The position numbers and the translations under genes were made by a program. Positions 35,546 to 48,475 of a stretch of 64,000 nucleotides of DNA are shown here, one piece after another. Each line of letters starts with the position of its first letter. The stretch's first letter is position 1. Source of the stretch: Suillus spraguei (taxonomy: Eukaryota; Basidiomycota; Agaricomycetes; Boletales; Suillaceae); NCBI GenBank assembly GCA_016800925.1, contig JABCPU010000299.1:1-64000 (forward strand), written 5' to 3'. The notes beneath the pieces were generated by a model that had not been told where the DNA came from, did not search any database, and was given only the letters and a program-made list of their open reading frames with translations.

Positions 35546-35671
35546 ATATATATACTGCCCTAGCCGTTCGTTCTCATACTAGAACATGCAATCCACTAAT
35601 AGTGGAAGAGTGTTGCCTATAGTCATATGCTGACCTCAGCTATAAATGCCAGTGAGTAATCTAATCTTTGG

Positions 35672-36253
35672 GTGCTCTGCTAGCTCAACCTCTTGATCAT
35701 GAATCCGTATCATAACTATTTGATCTAACGCGTGAAAGATACCCTGCCATGGAGCATTGACATTTGTTCCAGCACCGAGCACAGAATATGTAAGTATCCG
35801 TGTACACAGTTTTTGACTCGATAACAAAAATATATCAGGCCTCGGCTGAGGCTCTCCTGAATTGCAAGTTATGAGATTCATCTCACTCACTACGATGTCT
35901 GTCGCAGAGAGAGCTGGAACAGCTGCCGCACAGCGCATCATCCGCCACCACTTCGCCCAAGCTAGTGAATACTTTGCAGTCTAGCAAGTTCTGGACGTGC
36001 GGGCTACAGACTGTTTGCTTACGGAGAGTGCGAAACGATCGTAGGTCATAACAAGGATATGTCGTTCCTATTTGTGTGTAGTGGCGGCACGTAGCCAAAA
36101 GCTTCCCACCTCCGAGACTATGTCGAGGGCACATGAAAGTTGCTTTGGGCTCATATATCCTGATCAGTGTGGACGAAAGTTACATGACCTGAGATATCAA
36201 TTGCGCAATTCAATGATTGATGCATGATACACTAAGACAACAATTACACATTC
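35672..36253. repeat. Direct repeat copy 1 left of the aspartic protease
   Basis: About 580 bp here recur with few changes at 39260-40157. The copies begin at GTGCTCTGCTAGCTCAACC and end at CAATTACACATTC. The copy carries minus-strand frames (DIVVSEMNLITCNSGEP, ILTYSVLGAGTNVN) of unknown kind. Confidence 0.85.
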
Positions 36254-36618
36254 TTTCTCATCTGCTGTAGTGAATATATCTAATTCTAATATTTCGTATA
36301 ATTTTCATAATATTGAAATTATATATCGTCGTCGTCGTGGTAGTGTACAAAAAACAAAAGCATAAGCACTCAGGGAACATAAAGAGCCGCGATGACACAG
36401 AACAAAACAACGCGGTGGACAGAGATGTGATCCAGCTCTGGTGGCGTTTCGTGCTAAAGACAGCAAAGGGGTGTCCTTGTATTGCTATGATCTAATCATA
36501 CAGAAGCCCAACCAATGGATAAGGCTTCCAGAGCCCATTTAAGAAGAGTACATAGTACATACAACCTTCAAATGCATATGCTGTTTTGCGTCGCAAAACG
36601 ATCCTTCGCAATCCCATA
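36254..36618. other. 3' spacer of the aspartic protease gene
   Basis: A (CGT)n/(GTC)n-like run is seen at about 36328-36340. No gene was found. Confidence 0.4.
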
Positions 36619-38096
36619 TTAGTTGGTATCGGCCGCAGTGAACTGGGTGGTGGAAAAACCGACGCAGTGGTTGGGGACATCAAACACAGTGTAAAAGCGC
36701 TGCATGAATACGTAGCCAATAACAAAGTCAATGGCCCCTTGGCCAATTCGCGTGCCGATGTCGCGAACGATGAGATATATTAAATCCTGCTGACCACCAA
36801 TCACGGCGTTGAGAGGACGAGGCCAGATCTGGGCGTTACGGTTGAGAGCAAAGTTTTGCTGTGTAAAACAGTGAACAAGGGGCGTGAGTGCTAACATTAA
36901 TTGACGTACGCCGTTAATATTGAAATTCAGGTCCTGCAGGGCATTGTACTGATTGCCAGTAATGACGAGAAGCCCAGTCGTAGGATCTTGTTGACCGCCA
37001 GTTTGAGCCTGGTACAGGTGAAAGGCCTCTATTGAACGCTAATTAGACCATCATTACTCGCTGCACTCTAGTGAATACACACCGGTGGCAATCGCAATAA
37101 GGATGTGGCTAGAATCGACAATACCAACAGTGTCTGCTAAGATCAGTGTGGGGCCATATGTGATGATCTGATTGATACCCCAATAGTTCGATGCAGGCTG
37201 GCGGTTGGTGATAGGACTGAAACAAAACAATTGCTATCAGCCTGGATTCCAGTGATCATATAGGAACTGAGGTAGCTTACGTGTATGCAATATCACCGAT
37301 GTGGAAGTTATTGTCAGGTCCACCAAAGGTGAGTTGTCCAGCGTTTTCTTCCTGCCCAGCCTCCCAGGGCCTAAAAAAGACACCAAGAATGTCCGCAGGA
37401 ATGATGCCTTGGTTGGCCAGGTTGGAAGTGACAGTCGGGATTGTCAGTGTTGGAGCTAGAGTCAGGGTATCGAGTGTCAAGGCAACAGGCCCGATGCCAA
37501 GGACACCGTCAAAATCGAAGCCCAGTACATGATCAGCAACACCGATCGGCTGCCAGGCGACGGTAAGCCCAGGACCGAAACTGACGGTGTCGCGATACAA
37601 AATTCCTATAGATAATTGTAGGTATTTTCAACTTATGATATCATATTGTATGTCATACCGTCCATGCGGTGGCCAGCACCGTAGGTGACCCGTACATGTT
37701 GGTCAGTACGGACGCTGGTGGGGGTTTGCTGGTATGGAATACTGGCACCAACCCATGTGTTCGCGCTACTACTATCGAGAGTCAAGTTGTCTTCAATAAT
37801 GCATTAGCAGCTGCATGTTTTTTTTCAGTATTGAACTCACAGGTTGTGGAAGGGTTGCCAATATCAACTGCTATGGTGTAGGCAACAAAATTGTTCATAA
37901 GAGGAGCGTTGAATTGACGTTGTCCGTGCTTGCTGGGACCCCTAAGGGCCTGCAAGCGAGCTCTGTCGTGCGCCACGAGGTTATAAGTACCATTGGACAA
38001 ATTTAGCCTACTGGTAATGGGGACGGAGGTGGGGGAATTGGCAGCTTTAACAAGCGATCCTGTGATTGACAAAACTAGGAGAAGAGCGGGAAACAT
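36619..38096 (-). CDS. Secreted aspartic protease-like protein (A1 family) with altered active-site motifs
   Basis: This is a pepsin-type fold. MFPALLLVLSITGSLVKA is a signal peptide, followed by a short propeptide and the mature start NNFVAYTIAVDIGNPST. The first exon is 37841..38096 and the second 37659..37790, with phases agreeing; four more exons follow. The first catalytic motif reads LTLDSSSANTWVGA where the family has LDTGSSNTWVG. The second reads GIVDSSHILIAIAT instead of VDTGTT. Both aspartates are kept but both D-T/S-G triplets have become D-S-S. The flap region is VTYGAG, and LGIGP, LTFGG and a C-terminal FMQRFYTVFDVPN are present. With the structurally important glycine lost at both sites, activity may be reduced or absent. 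It lies between direct repeats. Confidence 0.85.
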
Positions 38097-38633
38097 GGCT
38101 GACTGGAAAGTAATATCATACTCAGTGGCCCATTATATATGTGCTAGAGGATTAAATGATGGCAATGTCGAGCACCTTAGTATTAGCCACGTATGAAACG
38201 TTCCCTCGGAAAAGCGATGACAAGATAGCTGTGATCTGAATCATCACGAGTGTGAGGATTAGGCTTCCCGATAAAGTGTGACAAGAGATGGTTTATGCCA
38301 ATACCAGGTGGCAGCAATTTACAATTCGCCTGTTTACCCATAGTTCAAATGTCACCATTAATGCATTGACTTACCTCACGTTCATTTCCATAGAGATGGA
38401 GACCTATTATGAATGCACCTTGGTAGAACGAACGTCCACGTCAGTGCTAAAGCTAGTGTAGTGAACGTTGCTAAGGAGAGCGACGTCCAAGGATCTCCTG
38501 GTTGTCGACTCTACCGCTGACTCGTCACAAAACTTGCTCATGTGGCATGTGACCACTGACAAGAAGCTCCAGGTCAACTTGAACAAGCATCTGCCAACAT
38601 GCGTCCATGTAAGCTTGCTCCAAATCTTTCCTA
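38097..38633. other. Upstream spacer of the protease gene
   Basis: I see no gene here. The region right before 38634 abuts an inverted-repeat element. Confidence 0.4.
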
Positions 38634-39042
38634 CATCAGTAAATCATGAGTTTACTTATTCCTTACATATTTCAAACTTTTCCCACTTATTTCAAATGAA
38701 TCTACTTATTTTTCTTAAATTACCACCTGGTCCCAACTGAACTATCAGGATCTGTTAGCCATCATTATAAATGTGTGCTATGAAATTATTGGACTCTTAA
38801 ATTGCAAGATAGTACCTCCAGAGAATATTTAAGATAGAAACATTAATGTGTCACTCGAGCTTCATCCTAGTCACTAATTGTTGGTCTTATGCAATGAAAC
38901 TTGTCTCTCAGGCCCAGCAAATATATTGGAATACTCAATTTTAAAGCAGTTGTCAAATTTTAGAAAAAAAGTAGATCCATTCGAAATAAGTGGCAAAAGT
39001 TTGAAATATGTAAGGAATAAGTAAACTCATGATTTACTGATG
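38634..39042. mobile_element. MITE-like element with about 85-bp inverted ends
   Basis: The left arm from CATCAGTAAATCATGAG and the right arm ending CTCATGATTTACTGATG are inverted copies. They share TTTACTTATTCCTTACATA and TTTCAAACTTTT over some 85 bp. The middle has no coding frame. No clear target duplication could be fixed. Confidence 0.7.
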
Positions 39043-39259
39043 ACTATGTCATGGTTCCTAGTCTGCTTGTGGCATCGGCGCTGGTTGCACTCACCCTCTG
39101 TGACGAGGCTCTGGTCATATGCTCTTGAGGGTTGGCCACCCATCCTTGGAACATTAGAGAGAAGCCTCCTGGAGGAGGGGGTCTCTCAGACTATATATTC
39201 GCTAAATAATAATAGGGTCTGACAGTGCGTGGGAACATCTTCGAAGTGCTGCCAAGAGT

Positions 39260-40157
39260 GTGCTCTGCTAGCTCAACCTCTTGATCATGAATCCGTATCA
39301 TAACTATTTGATGTAACGCGTGAAAGATACCCTGCCACGAAGCAATGATTGACATCTATTCCAGCACCGAGCACAGAATATGTAAGTATCCGTGTACACA
39401 GTTTTTGACTCGATAACAAAAATATATCAGGCCTCAGGTGAAGCTCTCCTGAATTGCAAGTTATGAGATCCATCTCACTCACTACGATGTCTGTCGCAGA
39501 GAGAGCTGGGACAGCTGCCGCACAGCACATCATCCGCCACCACTTCGCCCAAGCTAGTGAATACTTTGCAGTATAGCAAGTTCTGGACGTGCGGGCTACA
39601 GACTGTTTGCTTACGGAGAGTGCGAAACGATCGTAGGTCATAACAAGGATATTGTCGTTCCTATTTGTGTGTAGTGACAACTCGGCACTTTGGCCTGTTG
39701 TCGTTTAGGGGATCTCCGGACAAATGCATGGCTGTAAAACCGGGGCCTGGAGCTCGAGTGCTTAGCGGTCTTCAGCCCAAATGCTATGCTTTACAGTGAA
39801 ATAATTTTTTTCTTCCCAGTGCTTCTTTCGACGCTCAAAGTGTCATTAATTCATTCCCTGCACTAGATTGGTATGAGGGTCTCGTTTGGAACACGGCAAA
39901 TTTAGTCTCAGTGAACAAGTTCTCCTAATAGCAGTTTCGGCCAAGAGCATATTTTCTTGTGGACCACGAATACTAGGTGGCAGGTTTTGAGCACGTAGCC
40001 AAAAGCTTCCCACCTCCGAGACCATGTCGAGGGCACATGAAAGTTGCTTTGGGCTCATATATACTGATCAGTGTGGACGAAAGTTACATGACCTGAGATA
40101 TCAATTGCGCAATTCAATGATTGATGCATAGTACACTAAGACAACAATTACACATTC
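39260..40157. repeat. Direct repeat copy 2 right of the aspartic protease, with a 314-bp insertion
   Basis: It matches 35672-36253 from GTGCTCTGCTAGC to CAATTACACATTC. The match breaks after GTGTGTAGTG (39676) and resumes at GCACGTAGCCAAAAGC (39991). The intervening 314 bp are absent from copy 1. Confidence 0.85.
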
Positions 40158-40213
40158 GTAGTGGGATGAAAAAACGCATCACTATCATAACTAGCGACTT
40201 CCCTCGCTATCGA

Positions 40214-41437
40214 TCATTGCTTGCCATTTTTCATGTTTCCAGTCATCCTGTTGGTGCCCTCTTCAGCGCTCACCATAGATGTATCATCCGGTTCCAACTT
40301 CGTTTTCCCCGTCGTTATCTGACTCGACATTGTCCCCTCCTGTCCATGGGATGATGTCCCAGTGTTCGGGTTTATTGGAAACTGCGTCATGATGACAGTC
40401 GAGAAGATTGGGGGTGTAAAAGACTCGTCAAGATCACTACTTGAAGATTCTTTGGAAAATATGCGGTATGCGAAGGTAACGATCACGAAGAGGTTGCAGA
40501 CGATGAGACTGACCGCAGCCTAAACGTCTGTTAGATGTTCCTGAAGAATGCGAGGAATGGAGGTCGCTTACTTTGACATGCGCGATGATGGTTATAGGTA
40601 TAATGTTTCTCGAGGGGGTCAAGAGAATGAGAATTACAGAGTGGGGGATGGTGATAACAGTGATTAGAATCGATGCGCCGAATGAGGACAGGACCAATAT
40701 TTTCATTTTTCTGCTACGCGAGAGCCGTGCATTTTTCCAGAATTGCAATGGCGCAACGAGGAGAGAAACATCCGCAATGACATCCGCTGGACCACGGAAT
40801 CAATAAGTTGAAGACCATACAGCCATAGACCGACAAAGAGATACTGACAGATCAGTTGCGAGAGTGCCACAGGCTTGAATAGATGGCACGCGTGGAATAC
40901 GCACACGTAGACCTTCTGAATCAGCAGCCCGACCCACATGCACGCAAATGATACCGCAATAAGATAAGTGATCCATTTCTGGACCTTGGAGCCAGAACGG
41001 TTGGCGATTCTGATGATGCAAAAAATGACACTCATGCGTGCTGCCCTGGACAAGTCGGTCAGGAAAGTACGTGATGAGTAAACTGTGATGTGCACCACCA
41101 AACGGAGGTTAAAGCCACTGCCTGGACCAAGGGTGGTACTGATATAAATGTGAGGCAAATATTGGATGGGGGAGTCAAGTAGTATACTGACAATCTGTTG
41201 AGGGGGTACAGATGTATGCCAGGCAGATAACTGGGGTTAATAGTGGTTGGTTTACTGAATAAAGCAGCGTGCAAAGAGAGTTCTACCATCTGAGATTAGT
41301 GAAACTGTTGCCCATGCATCTTCCCACCAGATGTGACGGGTCCAAGCTCTGTAAACAAGTCTGAAGATGGTACAGACTATAGCAATACCGTGGAACACAG
41401 ATCCCGCGACTTCGAAAAGATGATAAACCAAGAACAC
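40214..41437 (-). CDS. Rhodopsin-like multipass membrane protein
   Basis: This is a basidiomycete integral membrane protein of the PTH11-related, rhodopsin-like kind. Helices seen in order are FEVAGSVFHGIAIVCTIFRLVYRA, a loop WWEDAWATVSLISDG, MSVIFCIIRIANRSG, WITYLIAVSFACMWVGLLIQ, CHLFKPVALSQL, DVIADVSLLVAPLQFWKN, ILVLSSFGASILITVITIPHSVIL and VIVTFAYRIFSKE. A Ser/Thr-rich cytoplasmic tail ends in MKNGKQ. The exons are joined at canonical borders, for example a CAG acceptor before the DVIADVSL block. The start at 41437 is uncertain, and an extra upstream exon with another helix (41470-41677) is possible. Such proteins are often candidate receptors, but no ligand is suggested here. Confidence 0.65.
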
Positions 41438-43934
41438 AACATGACGATTATTGTCAACTCACCGACCACTGTAGTGTAGCTGGAACCCATTTGTCTGATA
41501 GGAAAAGACAGCGATAAGAGCGAGTTTTATATACAGATATGGGAGGCGAACCGCACTGTATGTGGCACGGAAGCATTCTTTGTACATGGGACTGGTGAGA
41601 AAGTTATATACCATTACATGATAATACATGCAGAGCATATGATTTATTTTCGTCACTGAAAGCAATATAAAAGTCATATATTACGACGTGAAGTCTCCAC
41701 AATCAACGTAACGCACCATAAAGAACTCAGTTCTCTGATGTGACTTGATTTATCAGGATCATCTATGGCATTTCTAGCCAGTAATGAAAACTTGCAGGGT
41801 TACGAAGACAGACTGATTAACACCGTCCCACAAGATGTACTATATCTGTTGAGATGTCATGTCAGTCGGTCGTGCTTTCGCACGCTTAACATCAACATTG
41901 ACTCACGCACTTAGGCTTCAGCGCTTCAGCGCTTCAGCGTCGAGATATGCTGGCAGCTGGTCATACGAAGAGAAATATAGTACTTCTGTTCGTGGTACAA
42001 AAGGATTGTTGATGGATGACATCGATATCCAAGTTGCAGACGAATATAAGACGGACTGCTAGTAAGTCCTGGGTAAAGAAAGTCCTGTCATTGTACCTCA
42101 TACTAAAGCAGCCCTAGTCTTGGGTGTATATCGTTTTACGAGTGATCCCTTGTTCCGATGCGGGATTTGTTGATGATATCGAGTATTGAATGGCAGCGGC
42201 CCCTGAACCAGCCACTGGCAGGCTGCAGCTCACGTCAACTGGCAAGTGGAAACTTAAGCTCAATGCCACAGTGCAAAACGGGAAAAACTAACCCATTCCG
42301 CTTCGGTATGAACCGCGTTGCATTGTCTGTGTTTGGATGTATTTGGTGGGTGTACATCATGTACATACCTTAGGCTTTAGGCGTTTGTTGAACCGTGCCT
42401 TAGAGGCCGTGGCATCGGTAGCCCAAATGGAGTCTTACCGGTCGGCTAATTTATTTGGTACTTGACAAGCACGCCTATCGATAGGCCAAAATCGATTTTA
42501 CACAACACAACTCACCGACTTTGGAGTAATTATATGTCACAGCACAGCTTCCGCCATGGTAGGGAATCGTCGACACGAATCCGTCAAACAATAACATGAC
42601 CCGCATGAAGTCAGCCCATGTCACGCCGTCACTTCGCCTTACACCCTTCACGAGTCACATGGTCTGTCATGAAAAAGTCCCCGCAAGCTGGTCGTCCTCG
42701 CCTGCTCACATCTCTTGATGTTTATATGAATGGTACTATGGGATGCTATTGAGAAGACTTTCATGTGTGAAAAGGTACGAGGTCCAGACACTCATGCTTC
42801 TAAAAGTCTTACATTTTTTTGGGGCAACCGGATAACTACAAGACATGGTCTCCTCTTGGGTCTCGTGTCAACATCATTCGAGGTCAGAGGTAAGATCCAT
42901 GACTATTAGCTCCGAGAGTCGTTGAAAATGCTGAATACTGCTTCCTGCTCTGTATTTTGATGTGCAAGAGACCTCATACGTTCCAATCAATTCGTCAATG
43001 CCCCGCTCGATAACATGTACCTGGACGAGTTAGCATCACTAGTGGAGCTGAAATGTACTTTCATTGTTTACCAGTACTAGTGCTGGTGATAACCGATGAA
43101 CCGATGAGCTAGGACTTCACCCGGGCTGTAGCCCGACGACATGTTCAAATTTAGAAATATGTGACGTAACAATCAGGTAAGGCGGGAGGCACTCCAAAAC
43201 TAAACAAAGGCGGTGATTTGGCTTATCGATATGGAACCCTGGACTCGGCCCATCGGACGTCACGCGAAGCCTGGTCTGGCCATAAATTTTATATGTATTC
43301 TGTTTATCCCCTTCATTCTTAGGTCTTGTAACATCCCAATCCAGGCGAACAAGAGACTCCTAATTGGAGGTAGGGTCAATATTGCGCAAACTCACTGCAT
43401 GAGGTCCCCGCCTTCCCTACAGGGTTTTCGCTTTATTCAAATGAATCATGCCGCCCACAAGGCTTCTTGATAGACATGAAATTTGTGTATGGTATGATTT
43501 ATGTTTGACCAGCTGTCAATTGTCAATTTCAGACTCATCAATACTCGCATATATTCTGCCAGCCATGTTGCCCGCGGTACTCATTTCGCTCTGCTGCCGC
43601 CTTTAATGCCAGTTTGTGAGTGTGGCGATCGAGACTTCAACATTCCGTGCTTTAAGCAGCTGCTGTCGAAATAGGGATGGAATGGATGTTATAAGGTTGA
43701 GAATACGAGACTTGTACGTACGCATCAACTCGGAAGATTACGGGGCCCATTGACTTGTATTCAAGCTCCAGCCTCCAGGGTAATGTCTAACGCAAAAAAA
43801 AACAATGGAAAGGGTAAATAACAGACTTCTATGATGCCGAAATAATCCGGACTAGCTACATTACTACCTGTATAGTATGGTATAAGGAAGATGTATGACA
43901 AAAATGAGTGCGGACGTCAAACTAAAGCAAAAGA
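41438..43934. other. 2.5-kb stretch with no convincing gene
   Basis: Only frames below 90 codons occur. A short tandem repeat of GCGCTTCA is at about 41926-41942 within a 67-codon plus frame that I do not trust. Nothing else was recognised. Confidence 0.35.
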
Positions 43935-45125
43935 CTAGGTGTATATATCTTGAGGGAGTTGATTTCCCAATAGGCTTCGGCAAACTCGTCAGGGTGGTTG
44001 TCAACAACTGCAATAATCACGTATCAGGATTGTGAGGGATGAACAAAACGAGGGAGGCTTACAGCTCTTGCAGGTAGAGGCTTTCGCTGCACATGTAGAT
44101 GCATTCCACACCGACTCGGACCCAGCCCAGTCGCCCTGCGAGATTGATGGGCAGGTCATAACGACGTCACGGCCCAGTATAAAAAGGACACTCACGCAGA
44201 ATGTCAAATCAAATACAATGCTATGTGCATCGAAGTGTTTGGAGTAGTCGCAGTTTTTATCCGTCGGGAAGTACGCATCAGGTGTTGATAGAAGTACCAA
44301 GTCCAGGAGGGGCTCGCCATCGAGAAGCAGCAAGCTGTCGCGGGTGATGAACCAGACTGAGATGCCATTCGTACTGCTTTTTTCCATGATATAAAAGCCA
44401 CCGCCCATTGCATTGAAGCTTGCTCCGTAAGAATCCTGCCCAAAAGAGACACCACAACCCTGGTTGGAGTTTACGGATGCGTCGCACGAAGTGGACTCTG
44501 TGGACCTAAAAACCAACTTAAGCGGATGATACGGATAAACGATTATAGAATATCGAACCCTTTCTGTGATCGAACCTCCGACATGATGCAATTCGGGGTG
44601 GTGTGGAGCGAGGCAAGATTTTGTTGACCGAGGTTGACGCCTTCGATGATATCAATTTCGCCACCGTTAGGCCAGGGCCCTTTCTCACTCAATGTCCACC
44701 ACGCAGGCCACGTCGCACAGCCCTCGGGCATGTGTGATAAGTCGAGGACGCACAAGGCGTCATCATAGGCACCTAGCGACTGTATGCGTACACTGTCTCG
44801 CCCGCGGGCAGATTTTGCAACTTTCTTCGTGTCGTCAGCACGCATGATAAACTTGGAGTCCGAAACTGCGAAAATTGAACAAATAAATTGTGTGCGTAAA
44901 GAGATACATACCGAAAGTCAGATTATCCTTGAGAGCGGTAGCTTTGTCGACATAGTTGACACGGCCGTTCGTCGGATCGTCCGCTGTCTCCCAGGAAAAA
45001 TTACCTAGAAAGTCATAACCAACATGTGAGACGATCAAAGTGTAGGCCAATGATGGGAGCAGTGACCGGGCGTTGACCACCACCAGGGAAGCGAATGCGA
45101 GTATGGCACATCTAGTATACATCAT
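43935..45125 (-). CDS. Glycoside hydrolase family 16 protein (endo-beta-1,3(4)-glucanase type)
   Basis: GH16 enzymes cut or rearrange beta-1,3-containing glucans, often of the fungal wall. The start at 45125 gives a signal peptide (MMYTRCAILAFASLVVVNA). The substrate-cleft region reads YDDALCVLDLSHMPEGCATW and PAWWTLSEKGPWPNGGE. The catalytic motif is GEIDIIEGV, holding both glutamates of the E-x-D-x-x-E signature. Later come GCGVSFGQDSYGASFNAMGG, GISVWFITRD, CDYSKHFDAHSIVFDLTFC, DWAGS, and Cys-rich STCAAKASTCKS. The last exon encodes VDNHPDEFAEAYWEINSLKI. The family tryptophans and cysteines are in place and no lesion was seen. Introns are short with GT-AG borders. Confidence 0.9.
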
Positions 45126-46370
45126 TGGTAAAGAAAGGACAGGATCTGGTTGTCCTGACTTAGAGACAGCGGAAAGGATGCAAAGGGCCTGACGGGAGTT
45201 AGAGGGTTGAAAAACTGACCTGGTCCTGATGTAAATGTCACGACCAACGACTGAGCATGGGTCAGTGCCAATGGTATTCAGGCTATGCAGCAGCTTCTGA
45301 GGAATAGTGACATCATCAAAGGCATTCTGTCAGTTGAGACTGACATGAAACATAAGTGATGGCGGTCAAGGTCGCGGACTGATAGACAGCCTGAGCTTGA
45401 CTCTTCTAACGCCAGAAATCAACTCGAGCAGATAATAATCGGTGCAGCTGCCAGACTGTCGGGTGTAGTACGCACGAACGCCATCGAAGCAAAAAGGCTT
45501 TATATGCAACCTTGCGGAAGGTCTATAACTTTGGTAAACAGGATATATACTACGCGTTTCTGAATTTCAGGTGCATTCAAAATTATGTAATAGAAATTCC
45601 CACATGAGCGCCGAAGAGTTAACCAAGACAATGAAAATATACACGTGACAAAAGCCTTAAGCTCGCACCTATTCCATATCGACAATGTTCAGTGCCAGAC
45701 TCTTTTCTCATGCCTAAAACGACGGGAAGTGGGTATTATCATAAAAGCATAGACATGATGGGAGTAGACGAGAAATTATTGGAAGATAAGACAGATACAC
45801 TAGTCATCATGGATAACACGGAGCGGACCGCATGTAAAACTTCGCCAGGCCTGGCATATGATGTGGTCGGTGCATGTCATCGCAGAACGGATGAAAAACA
45901 GCCTCCGATATCAGGCCCTCCGAACTTACATCTTCAGTTCACAACTCACGATTTTCCCTGTTATGCAGTGTGCGGCGTGTGTCACAATCACGCAAGTGCC
46001 ACCCTTCACCGTAACATGGTTCGTTGTGTTGTGTTGTGTGCCACGTACACATTCAAGTAATGTTCAAACCGTGTCCACGAAGACACATTGAAAGGTTGGC
46101 TGAAAAGCGTTAGCTGACGGTTGAACAGGGCTCGTGTAGCAAGCGGACGCCTCTCCTTTCAAACTACCAATTTCTGGCAAGCCATGGAGGAGTGCCACCG
46201 AAAAACCTCCGTCGTACTGCACACAAGTCCAAATCAAGAATCGCCTCCCTCGCAAATTATTTCTGCCCCTGCCCTCGAACCTTGACGTATACATCCGAGT
46301 CAATTAACTTCGGATGCAGCACGATTCTGCATGAAGATCTACCAGATCGCATAGTTCCTGGTTTCGATGA
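45126..46370. other. Upstream region of GH16 and unassigned DNA
   Basis: Two overlapping plus frames at 45692-46091 lack motifs and splice structure. No gene was assigned. Confidence 0.3.
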
Positions 46371-46372
46371 TC

Positions 46373-47471
46373 AAGCCACTAATGATCGCATTCGAGGTGC
46401 AAAAACTCTTCGCGTCAAAGACACAAGCCCTCTTAGTTCATCCAGCTTGGATTCGGTCTCTTTCACCTTTGTCTCAACCTCGTCTGGGCTCTTTTGTACG
46501 TTCATCGGGGATCTGTCAGTCGACTTGGCAGCCTCTCGTATTTCTTCGCGCTACTCGATTGAACATTAACATTAACAAGGCTTGCAAAACATGTCACTAA
46601 TCAAGACAAAACGACTGGTCGAAGCACACTTCGTGTCACATGACCATTGCCTGATGCTATTGCTGCTACCAACTATGACCTCCATCTCTTTCCGCCACTT
46701 CTTAGAGTCGTTACACACGGTAACTCCGCGTGCAGATACTTTCATTCTTTCGCTACTCACGCCCCGCCGTCTTAGTATGTTATGAAACAATAGCAGATAA
46801 CTTACTTGTTATAATAGACAGAAAGAAACTCTGGCTTGATAAGGTCAAAATTATTAAACATATGGTATAACCGATGAATTCCAGTAATAACAGACTCCTC
46901 ACCGGCGCAGGATAGTAATGCACACTGTTCTACGCTGTTGAGAAGTCTGTTTAAGGGACAGGATTGTTGGAGGCAGGTACACTGGGGGTGAAGTAGGAAG
47001 GGTAGCAGTGGACGAAGACGAAGCGATGGTAGAAGAAGAAGACGGAGCGGTGGTAGAAGAAGACGATGAAGCAGTAGTAGAAGAAGAAGCAGAAGAGGCG
47101 ATATTGAAAATGGAAGCGTGTATTTTGGCGAGTTTGGTAGGGGAGATGTTGGTGAGAGGGAGATCATAGCGTTGATGTTCGTGTTGGTGGAGCTGGGGTT
47201 GGAGGAGGGCCTGTGGATTGTGTGGATGATGGGGTAGGTTGAAGGAGGACGGAGGCATTAGTATTGGCGAAATTAGCATTTGAGAATATATCAGGGGGAA
47301 TGGAGGGAACAGGGATGAGTGGCTCATCGTTGTCAACATTAATTAATTTCGCCTTTGTTGCGACGGGCAAGGTGATTGTCGTTCATTTCTTGCCGTGATA
47401 GCCACATTTTCCGCGATGATCTGGTCACGGGTGCAGGTAGTTCTGCCAGCAGGAGAGTTAGAAGAAGTCAT
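46373..47471 (-). CDS. Possible low-complexity hypothetical gene
   Basis: From an ATG at 47471 the frame reads MTSSNSPAGRTTCTRDQIIA, then (with a frame change or unseen intron) KAKLINVDNDEPLIPVPSIP and a Pro/Ser/Thr-rich stretch encoded by a GAA/GGA-rich plus strand (46990-47110). A helical terminal block MNVQKSPDEVETKVKETESK..RRVFAPRMRS with a stop lies at 46373-46500. These could be exons of one gene, but frames do not join cleanly. No family was recognised. Confidence 0.25.
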
Positions 47472-48108
47472 ATTTACAACGAACTGACGCAGGTGGAGAA
47501 ATGCTGAACAGTATGGACAAAAAACTCGTGCTGTGAACTGGGAGGTGAGGCAAAAAGAACCTGAGGATCTTTTCGAATATTGCGCGCATATATACCAGTG
47601 CGCATGGACGTGATCTATGTTGGCAATTATACTTCTTCTTCCAGTTTCTTCCTATCTAGACAACACATGCTACACGCATCATATCATTTTGTTGCATGTA
47701 TTACCCGTCTCGTTATCTCTCAACATCATGTGCTACGTACTACACAGTTTCACCTTCGACCCTCAGCTACAGATCCGTGCTGTTTATCAATAGTGTCGTC
47801 GCGTCATAAACACCTCGCCATTGTCCTGACATCACGCCGAGGTGATTAGTCTCATAGTTCGTATTGTTGATACTCTCTTGTTGACTTGTATGCCTAAATT
47901 TGCGTTCTAGGCTCTTTAATCCAAGCAAGTGCAAGAGATTACAAAGCCCTAGCTCAATGTATTGTTGGCTCGCGGGCTCGCCTACTCGTCGAGCGTCCAT
48001 CTTTACTGGCAGAGGGGCTGATATTCGCATTGCCTTAAATATGGACTCCCCCGCCAGCAAAGATCCCATCAAAGGGGTTTGAAAGATGGGACGATATAAA
48101 CTGTTGTG
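47472..48108. other. No gene assigned
   Basis: Short frames only, no repeat noted. Confidence 0.3.
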
Positions 48109-48475
48109 TCACTCACCTATACTACTGATAGCGCTGCCATGGTCCGGTTCAGCGAGGGATGAGGCAGAACCATAAACCGAACCTGTGTCAGGTCCAGGGT
48201 ATATTGTCAAACACAGAACTAGTGGACCAAACGGTTCAGAATGGTCACGTCCGGTTCTCTCAATGTTCAAATTGAACGTGAACTGGACCAAATGATAGAT
48301 CATATTTCCAAAAATAAGACAGTGAAATTCTACACTCATCTGCAAGGATCTCTGACAGTTTAGCCATTGCAGCTGACTTCTCCTCTGAAACTGCTGCAAT
48401 GTGACCATACTTGTATGCCGCCTTAAGGAGTTGTGCTGCAGAAAAGGTGGATGGCAGAGCGCTTGCCATCACTTA
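48109..48475 (-). CDS. Possible exon pair of a hypothetical gene
   Basis: A frame from 48472 reads ASALPSTFSAAQLLKAAYKY..VSEEKSAAMAKLSEILADE and meets a GTGTAG donor. A second block DTGSVYGSASSLAEPDHGSA runs to a possible donor near 48120. The continuation is not found. Confidence 0.2.

Noticed and set aside
41859..42062. 67-codon plus frame with a presequence-like start
   Set aside because: It contains a short tandem repeat, has no family match and has no continuation.
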